Assembly: GCA_964020155.1 (NCBI GenBank)
Contig: OZ026547.1
Coordinates: 4,595,509-4,659,508, forward strand
Source: Chondrilla cf. caribensis
Lineage: Eukaryota; Porifera; Demospongiae; Chondrillida; Chondrillidae
DNA: 64,000 nt
Reading direction: 5' to 3'
In this document: piece after piece, positions 26,137 to 40,000 of the stretch
Position numbering within the stretch: the stretch's first letter is position 1
Layout of the letters: every line of letters begins with the position of its first letter
The notes under the pieces: model-generated
What the model was told of the DNA's origin: nothing
The model's database searches: none
Seen by the model: only the letters and a program-made list of their open reading frames with translations
Translations under genes and position numbers: made by a program

Positions 26137-29027
26137 TGTACACATGTATGTGTATATACTTTCAGGGAAGTGGCGGAAATTGCACAGATGAATAACAGTC
26201 ATGAAAAGAAGGTAGGGAATATTTAGGGGGATTTAAATGTAGTGTTATTACAGAAATTTCCAAATGGTGAAGACCTCCAAGGGGAGGGATAATTTTCTCT
26301 GCAGGAAAAGGAAATATCCCTTTGCCCCCAGCTGTAAAAGAGCCTTAGGTGACTAGATATTGTACATACTCATCATATATACTTCATCATGTTACAAACA
26401 TATCAAGTGTTTGTGGTCCGCATGTACTTGTGGACTACATGCGAGTACAAAGAGTACTTGCATCAATTAACACCAGTTTACATCAAAGAGTACCATAATT
26501 AACACTGGTTTACACAATGGTGGGTACACTCTTTTGTGAACCACTGTTAACCCAAGTGACACCCTAGGTGGAAAAGGGTGCATGTACTAGACAAGTACTA
26601 ATTTTGTCATTATTTGGAAATGCATGCAACCCATGAAGTTTGGAATGTGAACAAGCACTCACCTGATTGGTGCCAGGGTACAAGGCCAAGGTGTGCAGTA
26701 GCTCCACTTTGTTGCTGGATAACAGAGCTTCTTGGAGGAGGACAGGGGAAGATGACTTCACATAAAGTACTTTGATGTTACTATTGCTAACTGATGTGAG
26801 TACTTGTGTAGTCAACAGATCAGAGAGTGGAGCATCATACTCTCAAATGCACAATTTATGCAAATCAGGCAAAGCAGTGACCAAATGGGCCATTCTGGTC
26901 ATAATTGATAGAGATTCCTGAAAATGAGAACAACATATGATCTTGTGTTCATTCTAAACAAAAATAGATATGACAACACAATATCAAGAGGAGAATAATA
27001 ATGTATAGACTAAAACTATTGACATAGCTACATGTGAATGTACCTACATAAGTCAAACGGTTTTATTGTAATTTAAATCACAAATTGTCAGAATTGTTAT
27101 TACTTCCTCTACTGTGAAATTTCAAATAGCGGGTGATGTCGTTTACATTTTAATACAATAATGGAGTAAACATACAAGTGTTCATTACCTCTGTTGATTC
27201 TTTACTGTTCACAACAGAGAATCTCAAGTACAGTTTCCTTAGCTTCAGGCACCTCTCAAGAACACTATTGACCGATGACAAGTCTATAAGGGAAGAATAT
27301 GGAAAAGTACAGTGTACTAGTACTCCAAAGGATTTTCATTGGGTTAGTTCCTGCAAATGAATAAAGTAAGTTTTTTACAGTCAAAGCAATGATCTGTCAT
27401 GGGTAATCGAAATCTTAAATACAATTTACACAAACACAACACATTTAGGTACATGTTACATCTGTGCAGACCCAATAGACAACTCCACTGGGTTTGATCA
27501 GATAGTAATACTCACCCGAACTGGTTATTGACCCTTGAAGATCCAGAGAGATCAAGCAGGATTGATGAGAATAGTGATTGAAGAAGTGTTGAAGTTGGAC
27601 GTTGGGTGAGAGGTTCACAGTGAGCTCTTCAATTTTTCTTCCAGCTTGTGCCATGCACCAACCAGTGCAGAGTAGAAGGTAGGTGTCACAACGCGGAAGA
27701 GCTACGTAGGCGGGTGGAGAATGTCTTTGTTATGACTTCTCTGGTGAGCTCGTCGTTTCTGCTTTCAAACAGGATGATGGGCAGACTGGATTGGTGAAGT
27801 GCTGCATTCTCTTTGGCTAGAATCTGCATCAGTTGAGAAGAGATTTCTCGATCTGCTAGATGTGTGATGCCTGCTAAGAATTGGTACAACAGCAATCGCT
27901 GATCCTTGGTGGGGTCTTCAGCATCACTGAGCAAGCAGTCTATGGCATCTTTCTGTTGCTGCTTGACTGGACCCTCTTCCAATTGATCCAGGTACTGCTG
28001 CCAATGTGGAGGATACGGCTTCTTGGATACATCTGGAGCACATTCCTGAAGAATCTTGATCTGTTCCACTTTGTCAAGGAGGTTCAGTTCCAATGCAGCG
28101 AGACAGGATTGAACCGATGAGTGAAGGTAGTGATGGCTGCCTCTCTCCACACCTATGGCATCCACCTGACTGCAACTCAGCAGAATATTGTACCCACTAG
28201 TGGGGAGCTCGATGCCCTGGCTATGAAGGTCGTCATCGCTAAAGACAAACTGATTTTTCCTCACTCCTTTCAGGGCTAGCTTCATCATCCCGCGGAAATC
28301 CTTGAAGTGTGGACTGTTGAGGACGTCATCTATGGAGGAAACTCTATCTCTCACCTTCAAGCTATCCTTCAGGTAACGGTTGGCTGCAAGGACGATGAAC
28401 CTCTGGTAAACATCTGTCATGGTGGAAGGGAGTGTGCCGTCCACTTGACAGGTAAAGCATGCCATAGCTAAGATCATGGGATAAGAACAGAGATTGGTAA
28501 GATCAGGGCGCTGGGAAAGAAAAGCAATAAGGGAATCAGATTTCTCATGGTCAGAGCCAAAGTAGCTTCTCATGAATTGCTCCCTTTGCTCTGGGGAGAA
28601 AGGAGCAATTTCAATTCTTCAGTCTACCTTACAGTAGAGTGCTTCAGCTGCAGCATGACGTGATGTAACAAGAACGGAAGATGCTGGAAGATCCTGACCA
28701 TCAACAACGCGGTCGAGAAAGGTGCTGTTCTGTGGACGTTCATCCCACCCTTCTAGGAGAACAAGAACCCCCTTTCCATCTGAGATCTCCACTGCTAGCT
28801 CGTCTAAGCTGGATGGCGATTGGTGACGTGGGCGTATCACAAGAATATCTTTGAGATCGTTGCACCCGGATTCTGGCAGTAGACGTAGAGGAACTGTGAT
28901 GAACATTTCATACTCTTGAAACATCCTTCCAGCTAAATACTCCTTGGCAAGGAACCTCGCAGTGGTTGATTTCCCAGAACCAGGTGCTCCCTCCATTAGG
29001 ACAATCTTGCGCTCCTTCTCACCGGGA
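24164..29027 (-). pseudogene. 5'-truncated NLR (NACHT-LRR) pseudogene, paralogue of the gene at 34056-42025
   Basis: Exons matching the intact paralogue: about 27516-29027 (NACHT), 27189-27322, about 26665-26918, about 25282-25484, about 24719-24861, 24419-24621 and 24164-24350. Walker A (GAPGSGKSTT) and Walker B (VLVLLEGWDERP) are present. Breaks seen: homology ends at about 29027, so the death-like exons and the start of the NACHT exon are missing; CGA has become TGA at 28619-28621 (just after YCKVD); a net 4-base insertion near 27690-27705 shifts the frame, giving a stop after RSSSAL; a TGA lies at 26843-26845 in an LRR-region exon where the paralogue reads GGA. A cytosolic innate sensor is the family role; this copy should not make one. 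Confidence 0.85.
25945..26133. repeat. (TG)n compound microsatellite in NLR pseudogene intron
   Basis: About 190 bp of TG with interruptions (GCATGCGTGCGTG, GCGCGCACG). The paralogous intron at 35845-35880 keeps only a short, degenerate GTG-rich remnant, so the tract expanded or contracted after duplication. Confidence 0.9.
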
Positions 29028-29279
29028 TTACCTAGTACAATCCATCATAGGAGCATGTTATAATAACAATTCCTGCAAATATGGGATTTTTCTCTGCATC
29101 ATAATTATTATGTAGAGAAAGGTCCAGTCTTTGTACTTAGTGTTCACAGTTATAGGGATTCACACTGGAGTCCCCGCAATCTCCTCTAATGAAGAAACAG
29201 CCAAGACCTGTATGGGTGGAGGTTATGGGATGGTGAATAGGACCCCATAACGCAGAGTATGCATTAGTCTTGTGATGAT

Positions 29280-29602
29280 TCCTCAATTAGTCCATTAATC
29301 ACTTGTTTCTCCTTTCAAATCTGATCATCATTCATTTTGTAAGTGTATAGATTAATCACCCATATCCTTCACTCTATGGGTTCAATTTTGGACTTCAAGA
29401 GCACCTGAAATGTGAAAAGGACTCTATAGACTTGACTTCATTTCTATTGGATGACTACTCGTCTAATAAAATGAGAGTGCATGGTTTTCGTGTTATGCAC
29501 ACTTACATAATTATGCATCCAGTGATTAAGCAATCAATCCATCAGTAACTATGTACTGACAATTGATTTGAACATAACAGTCAATTTCTGGCCCTAGTAT
29601 GC
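29280..29602. mobile_element. hAT-like element, copy 2 (eroded)
   Basis: Shares ATCCTTCACTC(T)ATGGGTTC, CTATTGGATGACTACTC and TATGTACTGA with the element at 357-712, in the same order. The right end reads CTGGCCCTAGTA; the left end is less clear. It lies between the truncated NLR copy and the tandem repeat that follows. Confidence 0.6.
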
Positions 29603-29757
29603 ACATTCCTATCAGTGGACATTCTATACTGGAGACTGTACAGAGCCTTCATAACGTGAGTAGAGAGGCCTTGATGTCAATATTCTAGATAAAACACCGT
29701 ACATAATATCAGTTACCACAAACAGTGCAGAATCCAACTGAGCACATATTATACCCT

Positions 29758-31078
29758 ACCAATGGGACCTTATTGTTGTAAGATTTTTATGTCTATAGCC
29801 GGACCTTGGAGACCTCGGTACAAACAAATTTGATTTAAAGTTATACAATGTCATATTTACATATTTGTATTTAAATATGTACCTTTTCTAAAGATGTATG
29901 GTAAGTATAGCCTCTCCATCCAGAGTGATCTGGGTGACCTCATAGTTGACATCATACCATCCAGAGTACTATACTGCCAGAGTGAACGGACTCAGTTGGG
30001 AGTATGTACTGGTTACAGTTTTAGGAGAATAGCACTTAAATGATCTATTTCAACAAGCAATTGTGTAATTACATACATGCATAGATCCACTTGGTCATGA
30101 CTTCCTGCGACACTTCTGACTGCTGGTCAAACCTGACCACAGTGTACTGTGTACATTGACTACAGTGAGTGCTACCACACATGTGAAGGGCTACCTTGTG
30201 TGCCATTATCGACCATGACTGAATATCGCCATGAATAGGAACCACATTTGGTAGCGAATTACAATGATAACCTTGGTCCTATTCTGGGACACCATAACCT
30301 CATGCAGTGTATCTCAATACTGCAGACACATACTATTCACAATTTAACAATAAAACTGTCCAACTAATGGGACCTTAAGTTGTAGTATATTATACACCAT
30401 TTTTATGACTATATATAGTCGGACCTAGGAGAGCTAGGTAGAAACTAAAGTTATAATATATATTTAGGCTCATTACCCAATATAATATCATGAACAAAAG
30501 CCACAGTTTCTAAAGCAACCGATAATATGTCATAATTTTGGTGTTAAATCATGGTTTTACATTATTAAAACCAACTTACACGTACCTTGTCCAAAGATGT
30601 ATGGTATATTATAATAGTTTTTCCATCCAGAGTAGTGTGACCTCATAGTTGACATCATACCATCCAGAGTACTATACTTCCAGAGTGAACGGACTCAGTT
30701 GGGAGTATGCACTGGTTACAGTTTTAATGGTCCATTTCAACGAGACATTGTGTATTTACATACATGCATGGATTGTATGCAGTATACTCACGGATAGAAC
30801 AACTTGGTAATAATTTTCAGCAGCACTTCTGACTGCTGGTCAAACCCGACCACAGTGTACAGTGCACATTGACTACAGTGAGTGCTACCACACATGTGAA
30901 GGGCTACCTTGTGTACCATTATCGACCATGACTGAATATCGCCATGAATAGGAACCACTTTTGATAGCGAATTACAATGATAACCTTGCTCCTATTCTGG
31001 GACACTATAACCTCATGCAGTGTATCTCAATACTGCAGACACATACTATTCACAATTTAACAATAAAACCCTCTTACA
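29758..31078. repeat. Tandem repeat of two units, about 0.60 and 0.72 kb
   Basis: Unit 1 (29758-30360) and unit 2 (30361-31078) share AATGGGACCTTA starts, CATAGTTGACATCATACCAT, CAGTGAGTGCTACCACACAT, ATCGACCATGACTGAATATC and ACAATTTAACAATAAAAC. This block separates the two NLR duplication units. The short ORFs here are not recognised. Confidence 0.85.
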
Positions 31079-31311
31079 TGTCCCATGTTATAATAGCAGC
31101 ACTCACAGGATGTTATCCACAAACATGTACCAATTTGAGGAAAGAGGTTCACTGCACATAGCCTGTGCTATTACTGTGCCAAATGTGCATATGATAAGGA
31201 TTATTCCGAAGGATGGGGTGTGATGTTTTTGTGTTGTGCAATAGAATACACATATACTTGGCTATGTTGTTCAATGGGTGACTGCTGTGGTATATTCTCT
31301 GTGTATGCCAT

Positions 31312-31414
<103 letters not shown>

Positions 31415-33199
31415 GCATGTGTCTGTCTGTCTGTGTGTGTATATGTATGTGCATGCGTGCATGTGTGCGTGTGTCAGTACAATTAAGTGTTAGTATATGA
31501 TATCTTATGCATATGGAGATGTGTATTTTAATACTTATCTCCCTATTTCTAAACCTTTATTCAGTGCAACAGAGGAACAGATGAGGCCAAGAGCTACTAC
31601 AGCTGTGCCCCAATCGGCTGTTGGTCATTGCACACCTTGTTGAAGGTACTGTCACTCTCTTCTGAAACAAGGCTGACTCTGGTGTGTAATGTGTTGGTGT
31701 GATCATCTGAAGCCTGCATGTGTGTTCCATTCTCAGACTGGGCAAGTTTGACATAATATTTTTCTTGCTTGCATTCCGTTTTCTACTGTACCTTCATGTA
31801 CAGCATGCACAAGTATGAGTATGCATTTATCCCCAAATTGAGAACACACATGGAAGCTGTTGGTAATAATGTTTTATTCTTGCTAAACAACTTACATTAA
31901 TATTCCTGCATGAACAAACACACTAACGCACACAAACACAAACACGCATGTACCCACACACAACTTGTGGTGAATGATGTACATAGTCCAATATGACATG
32001 TTATTATGCAATAGAAATGTGTTTACTAATTTCCTGCCTTGTTCTCACGTGATTAATCCAAACAATGAAACCTGTCTGGTGACTGGTACTGTATCACTGA
32101 CCTGTGCTACATGGCTTATGTATGCATAGATTTCTTCTTGATCCTCCCCTCAACCAGGATACAAGTATGAATGTATTATCTTGCTGGTCATACCCAATTT
32201 TATTATACAAACTGTTTTGGTTCTTACCTGACTCCACCCAAATTTATTAAACCACACCCACTTTTTCTGGTGATCACCCAACTTTACTGTCACCTATATC
32301 ATTCAGCCATCACAAAACCGTGCTGATTACTTTACCAATCATTTTTCCCATATTACCTATATATGAAGCCTTATTTCTGCAAACTTAGGACTGAAAAGAG
32401 CTAGGTCTTTGAGGAGATTTCTTGGGATGTGTGTCAATGTATTAATGTAACTAAGAATGGGTCAGAGGTTGATGTGTGTCATATACTAATGTGTTCCACT
32501 ACATTAGACCTGGTGAACAGACCTGGTGAAGAGACCTGGTGAAGAGACCTACCTGACCTATCGTTAGAGTTTGGTATTCCTGAGGATCTGAAGAGTGCAG
32601 TGAGTGTCATCTTCACCAAAGAGGTCAATTACTTATGTACACATGGAACCCACACATTTCAGCTGCATGGTAGTTACTGGTAGTTAGGTGTGGTGTTATA
32701 TTGGATGTGTTTGGTGGGTGTTAGTAATTGGGTGTGGTCCCTGCATACTAGTTAACATATGAGCTATACAGATGGAATACTCTGTTAAACTATTACATGA
32801 TTCCATCCATATGTGTACATGTCTAAATGTGTGTGTTGTCTACAGAATGCTACACCTGCTTGTCAGTGCACCTCCATCCGGTATTCCTTGCTAACCATCT
32901 CACCACTGAGTGCTGCTTTCTTGGAACAGTTGGCTTTTTGGTTGAGGTAGGTATGTGTGTACATACATCAAAGAGTGTCTACACACACCTTCTGCATATC
33001 ACTGTGTGTGCATTACCAGTGAACACTCTTGACAGTTGGTATTCTCTGTTTAACCATACATGATTCCATCCATATAGGTACATCTGTGTACAGTACAGTT
33101 TACTTTAATGTACACATACACATACAAACATGCAAGTACTAATACATGGACAAGCATAGGCTACACATGCCAGCAAACATGTACAAATATGTGGACAAA

Positions 33200-33217
33200 T
33201 ACACACACACACACCCA

Positions 33218-33278
<61 letters not shown>
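33200..33278. repeat. (CA)n microsatellite
   Basis: CA tract with one ACCCACAAAC interruption, homologous in position to 22810-22886. Confidence 0.9.
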
Positions 33279-33281
<3 letters not shown>

Positions 33282-34055
33282 CGCAAACACGCACACATAG
33301 ACTACACTACTCTTCTTGATTGTTTGTGAATCCACACGCACACAGAGACACAATTATATATGAACACAGCCACTAGCACACACACTCACCTTTACACATG
33401 CACACTTGTCCATGCACACAGACATGCATATAATAACTCACATACTGGTTCTATTTCCCTTCATAGTCTGTGGGTGGAGTCAGAACCAAAGAGCTTCAAG
33501 TGCTGGGCTTATCCCTGTGAGCACTGAAGAGACATGACTTCATATCAATTATCATTACTCGATTGGAAACCAATTAGACTTTCAATTGACTGATTTTTGT
33601 GCAATATTAGTTTTTTGATTTACGTACTTGTTCAACTACTAATAGCTGCAAAATTCCTATAAGTGATAACATTCTTTGATCCAAAATATCCATCATTACA
33701 GATTTCATTATAGCTCACAGGCGTAATATTAAGAATGACTATATTTAGTAATACAGTATGTATTTCATACTAGACTGAAAGAGTACAAATTGCACAAATT
33801 CTTTCATAATTGTAACAATCATAATTATTAAAGTATTCATTACAATATAAGAAATAAAACTTATTATCAATAATATACAGTGCATACAGCAGATGAGCTG
33901 GTATACAAAGTATAATAGGCCAACATCAATTTTTAGTATAAGAATTCTCAAATTAACATAACAACTGATAACAATAACCACAATGACTAAAAGTAATGAG
34001 GCATGCAATCATGGTGATGTTGTTTGTGGTTCAAACTAAAAAGATTCTGAAATGA

Positions 34056-37000
34056 TTAACTGTCAGTCTGAGAGTACACCATCCAAACATCTGTTCTTGG
34101 TACTTCATTTTGAAGGCTGTAGTGTACATCACACACCTTAACATGTTCCTTGGTCTGACTCCATTGATGCATTGCTTCATTGTCATCAAAACACTTTCTT
34201 CCATCAAATGCTAGAAAGTTGTGAATATCAAACTTTTCCTTCCTGCAGCAAATAAAAGGATTAGAATTACATAGAGGAAGATCAGTACCACTGTACACAG
34301 TTCTTCTTACCTTATTGTGGAGCTATTGAAACCTGGTAGGACACTCATGTCCAACAGATCCTTGTGGTCCATGGAGAGGAACATGGTTTGTATGCCACTC
34401 TCCATGGCTAGTGTCAACAAACCAGGTAGATGCTTCATAGCATGTTCAGAGCAGACATAACATCTCAACTCTGATCCATAACAGCTGATCAAGCAGTAAA
34501 CATCATAGGTGTACTGTAGATGAAGCATAATAAAGTAAATAAACAATGTCCTAATTTAAAAGTACACTAAGGAGAATTAAGACACTTACAATGAATATGT
34601 AATGAATGTATTCTCACCTGAGGACCCAAGCGGATCAGGCAATCTCCCAATTGCTTCATCCACTCAAGATGAGAAGCATCTCCTACACAGCAGTGGACAG
34701 CAGTAGAGGATGCTTGATATCGTATACAACACTCGATCACATTGTTGGCTTCCTGTGAACCTGTGTTTGAATAACAAACAGTAAACATGAAACACACAAC
34801 AACTGTTACATAATGACAATGTACAGTTGGACCAGATAAACTGACACAGTGTAGTGTGATCACAAGGTGGACAAGCAGGCATGTGTACATGGACACATCA
34901 TGGGATACTCACATAGACAGTATGCATAATATAGAGAATGTCCATGTATTACATACACATTGTCATAATTATAAATATTCATACTCAGTGATGACAATAC
35001 AAATTACACTCACAGAGAGATATGATATTTTTTACGATTGATGAAATAATATAGCCATTACATACACAATATACAACTGGTACTCTGATAAAAATATTAG
35101 AAAAAAGTTACAACTTCATCAAATTGCCACATTTATAATTCACATAGTATAAACATACACACTACAACACACCTGGTGGGATGGTATCATACACTATGGT
35201 CATCGACTCCTTGCAATGTCTCTTAGATACAGCTTGATTTATACGTGACATGAACTGGTCTCCAAAGATGGTAGAGGAATAACTACCTATGTATACCTTC
35301 CTCAATTTGGTGGCAATCAATGTGTCCTCCACAGGTTTCCATTTCTTATTATCCAACACCACATTGCCGTCATCCTGTTAGTATGAGACAAAATGTACAT
35401 GATCAGTAATGAACACTACTATTATAATCTCATACAATGGATATTTGCACACATTAAACACTATTTACTACAATGGACATAAGGCATACACTCCATGCAA
35501 AGTGTATACAGCATATACATGCCATTCAATTGATCCCAGTTTAATAGTTGACTTTGCGATACTTAGACATCTCCACTACAAGACAAAGCTTGTGATTGTG
35601 ATGATACAACAGTATAGGATACGTAATGCAAGTGTAATTACTGTCAATAGCACACTACCGTGAGTGTAGTAGGGTTCTACGTAGTTAAATTGTAAATTGT
35701 AGTTGTGGTGTTATTTTCTCAAAGTAGTAGTAGTTTACACTTGTAAAATTACACAAATCTAATTTGCCCGTACAAACCTCATGCTGCCCATATGCACTTT
35801 TGATGAACTGACATAGTCAATCATCCTTATGCGTATGCCTGTCCGTGTGCATGTGTGTGGGTGGGTGTGGGTGTGCGTGTACACATGAATGCGTATATAC
35901 TTCCAGGGAAGTGGCGGAAATTGTACAGATACATAACAGTCATGATAAGAAGGGTAGGGAACATTTAGGGGGATTTATTTGTAGTGTTATTACATGCAGA
36001 AATTTCCAAATGGTGAAGACAAATATAAGAACTCCAAGGAGAGGGGTAATTTTCTCTACAGGAAAAGGAAATATCCCCTTGCCCCTGGCTGTAAAAGAGC
36101 CTTAGATGAATAGATATTGTACATACTCATCATATGTGAGCGTCTCTGACAAAAGGGTCCACTTGGTGAAAAGTATAAACTGTGGTTATGGCGACAAAAT
36201 ACCTATTAGGCTTCGAAATAACAATTTTTTGTTTATTGTGAAAATCGACTCTAAATCATTAGTAGAATGTTCTCTGAAAGCGAAATTTTCATACGACTAC
36301 TACATCTTGAGATACGCTGCTGAATCCAGCTCTCGGAAATACGCCATTTTGTTATACAGAGTTCGGCGGAATCTTTGCGCGTATGAAAGAAGTATACGTA
36401 GCGTGGGTGATTTCAGCTTTCTTCTTCGAAAACTTGCAGAGCTATCTGAAGTTAAGGGTAACTAATCGACGATTGCTAATTCTCTGTAGAAACCACAAAC
36501 CGCCCTCCATTATCCTTCTTTACAAGGTCGCGTATTTGTGACGTCATGAATATACGGATTGAAATAAATGGACCGGAAGCGACTCGTTCTCAAAGTTATG
36601 ATGTAGACAGGGGTGTCGATGAAACGTTCCCTAACTCGTGAACGGAGTACAATATTTGAGCGCGTCCAACGGAAACAGGTTTCCCTTTGACGTAGCTATC
36701 GAATGATGTCAGAAAACGTGTTTCGAAATTTTTCACCAAGTGGACCCTTTTGTCAGAGACGCTCACATATATGTGGTAGGATCTGAGAAAAGGGGGAATA
36801 TCGCGCTGTTTTGTAAACAGAGATACGGGTCAAAACATGTTTTCGTGTAATTTTTTCGATTTTTTTTTTCTGCGATGAATTCAATCTAAACGTTTAGTAG
36901 AATGTTCCCTGGAAGCGCGGAGACCATTCGAGCTTGCGTTATGGAGCTATGGCTGATTTATTGTTTATCGAAAATACGCCATTTTATTCGATAAGCAGTT

Positions 37001-40000
37001 ATCCGGTTACCGCCGTGTAAGCGCGCAAAGAAAAATAACGTTATTGTTAGATTTACTTTATTGTAATGACCTAAAGATAGCTAGCCAATAAGCATGACTG
37101 AATTTCGAATACTTTACTTTCTAATTTAACGCATAAGTAATAATGAAATAATATAGCCCAGATGATGTCACAAATTATACGAAGATATACGGAAAGTTCG
37201 GAAGTAAGCCTATAATCGCCATTTCTCGGAAACGTGGTTTCGTTTACCGTAACATACTTTCGCGTGTATCTTCGGAACCGAATCAGCTATACGGAAATTT
37301 CAAGCGGCATTCTGTAGATTAGTATACATGTTTCAACTAGGTATGGTTAACTCGGAATCGATTGTTAGCGCGATATTACCCCTTTTCTCAGATCCTGTCA
37401 CATATACTTCATCATGTTACAAACATATCAAATGTTTGTGGTCCGCATGTACTTGTGGACAACATGCGAGTACAAAGAGTACTTACATCAATTAACACCA
37501 GTTTACATCAAAGAGTACCATAATTAACACTGGTTTACACAATGGTGGGTACACTCTTTTGTGAACCACTGTTAACCCGTGTGACACCCTAGGTGGAAAA
37601 GGGTGCATGTTGTTCACCTAGTACTACTTTTGTACTCATTTGGAAGAGCAACGCATGAAATGTGGAATGTGAACAAGCACTCACCTGACTGGTGTCATGG
37701 TCCAGGGCCAAGGTGTGCAGTGACTTCATCTTGTTGCCGGATAACAGAGCTTCTTGGAGGAGGACAGGGGAAGATGACCTCACAAGAAGTACTTTGATGT
37801 TTTTATTGCTGACTGATGCAAGAACATGTGTAGTCAACAGATCAGAGAGTGGAGCATCAGACTGTCCAATGTACAATTCATACAAATCAGGCAAAGCAGT
37901 GACCAGATGGGCCATTCTGGTCATAACTGATAGAGATTCCTGAAAATGAGAACAACATAATATGATCTTGTGGTCATGCTAAACAATAATAGATATGACA
38001 GCACAATACCAAGTGGAGAATAATAATGTATAGACTAAAACTATTGACATAGCTACATGTGAATGTACCTACATAAGTCAAACGGTATTATTGTAATTTA
38101 AGTCTCATATTGGCAGAATTGTTCTTACTTCCTGTACTGTGAAATTTCAAATAGCGGGTGATGTCGTTTACATTTTAATACAATAATGGAGTAAACATAC
38201 AAGTGTTCATTACCTCTGTTGATTCTTTACTGTTCACAACAGAGAATCTCAAGTGCAGTATCCTTAGCTTCAGGCACCTCTCAAGAACACTATTGACCGA
38301 CGACAAGTCTATAAGGGAAGAATATGGAAAAGTACAGTGTACTAGTACTTCAAAGGTTTTTCATTGGGTTAGTTCCTGCAAATGAATATAGTAAGTGTTT
38401 ATAGTCATAACAATGACGTGTCATGGGTAATCGAAATCTAAAATACAATTTACACAAACACAACACATTTAGGTACATGTTACATCTGTGCAGACCCAAT
38501 AGACAACTCCACTGGGTTTGATCAGATAGTAATACTCACCCGAACTGGTTATTGACCCTCGAAGATCCAGAGAGATCAAGCGGGATTGATGAGAATAGTG
38601 ATTGAAGAAGTGATGAAGTTGGACGTTGGGTGAGAGGTTCACGGTGAGCTCTTCAATTTTTCTTCCAGCTTGTGCCATGCACCAACCAGTGCAGAGTAGG
38701 AGGTAGTTGTCGGAACGAGGAAGAGCTAGGTGGGTGGAGAATGTCTTTGTTATGACTTCTCTGGCAAGCTCTTCGTTTCGGCTTTCATACAGGATAATGG
38801 GCAGACTGGATTGGTGAAGTGCTGCATTCTCTTTGAATAGAATCTGCATCAGTTGAGAAGAGATCTCTCGATCTGCTAGATGTGTGATGCCTGCTAAAAA
38901 TTGGTACAACAACAATCGCTGATCCTTGGTGGGGTCTTCAGCATCACTGAGTGCGCAGTCTATTTCATCTTTCTGTGTCTGCTTGACTGAACCCTCTTCC
39001 ATTTGATCCAGGTATTGCTGCCAATGTGGAGGATACGGCTTCTTGGATACATCTGGAGCACATTCCTGAAGAATCTTGATCTGTTCCACTTTGTCGAGGA
39101 GGTTCAGTTCCAATGCAGCGAGACAGGATTGTACCGATGAGTGGAGGTAGTGATGGCTGCCTCTCTCCACACCTATGGCATCCACCTGACTGCAACTCAG
39201 CAGAATATTGTACCCACTAGTGGGGAGCTCGATGCCCTGGCTATGAAGGTCGTCATCGCTAAAGACAAACTGATTTTTCCTCACTCCTTTCAGGGCTAGC
39301 TTCATCATCCCGCGGAAATCCTTGAAGTGTGGACTGTTGAGGACGTCATCTATGGAGGAAACTCTATCTCTCACCTTCAGGCTATCCTTCAGGTAACGGT
39401 TGGCTGCAAGGACGATGAACCTCTGGTAAACATCTGTCATGGTGGAAGGGAGTGTGCCGTCCACTTGACAGGTAAAGCATGCCATAGCTAAGATCATGGG
39501 ATAAGAACAGAGATTGGTAAGATCAGGGTGCTGGGAAAGAAAAGCAATAAGGGAATCAGATTTCTCATGGTCAGAGCCAAAGTAGCTTCTCATGAATTGC
39601 TCCCTTTGCTCTGGGGAGAAAGGAGCAATTTCGATTCTTCGGTCTACCTTACAGTAGAGTGCTTCAGCTGCAGCATGACGTGATGTAACAAGAACGGAAG
39701 ATGCTGGAAGATCCTGACCATCAACAACGCGGTCGAGAAAGGTGCTGTTCTGTGGACGTTCGTCCCACCCTTCCAGGAGAACAAGAACCCCCCTTCCATC
39801 TGAGATCTCCACTGCTAGCTCGTCTAAGCTGGATGGCGATTGGTGACATGGGCGTATCACAAGAATATCTTTGAGATCGTTGCACCCGGATTCTGGCAGT
39901 AGACGTAGAGGAACTGTGATGAACAGTTCATACTCTTGAAACATCCTTCCAGCTGAATACTCCTTGGCAAGGAACCTCGCAGTGGTTGATTTCCCGGAAC

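Noticed and set aside
25941..26226. ORFs of alternating Cys-Val or Thr-His at every CA/TG tract (also 13.4, 15.2, 22.7, 31.2, 33.1, 46.7, 49.5, 50.8 and 61.7 kb)
   Set aside because: They are translations of dinucleotide repeats, open in several frames at once, with no start context or exon structure.
36106..36465. 119-aa ORF as a transposase
   Set aside because: It lies within a 633-bp TIR element, has no DDE or HTH pattern, and begins outside the element end.
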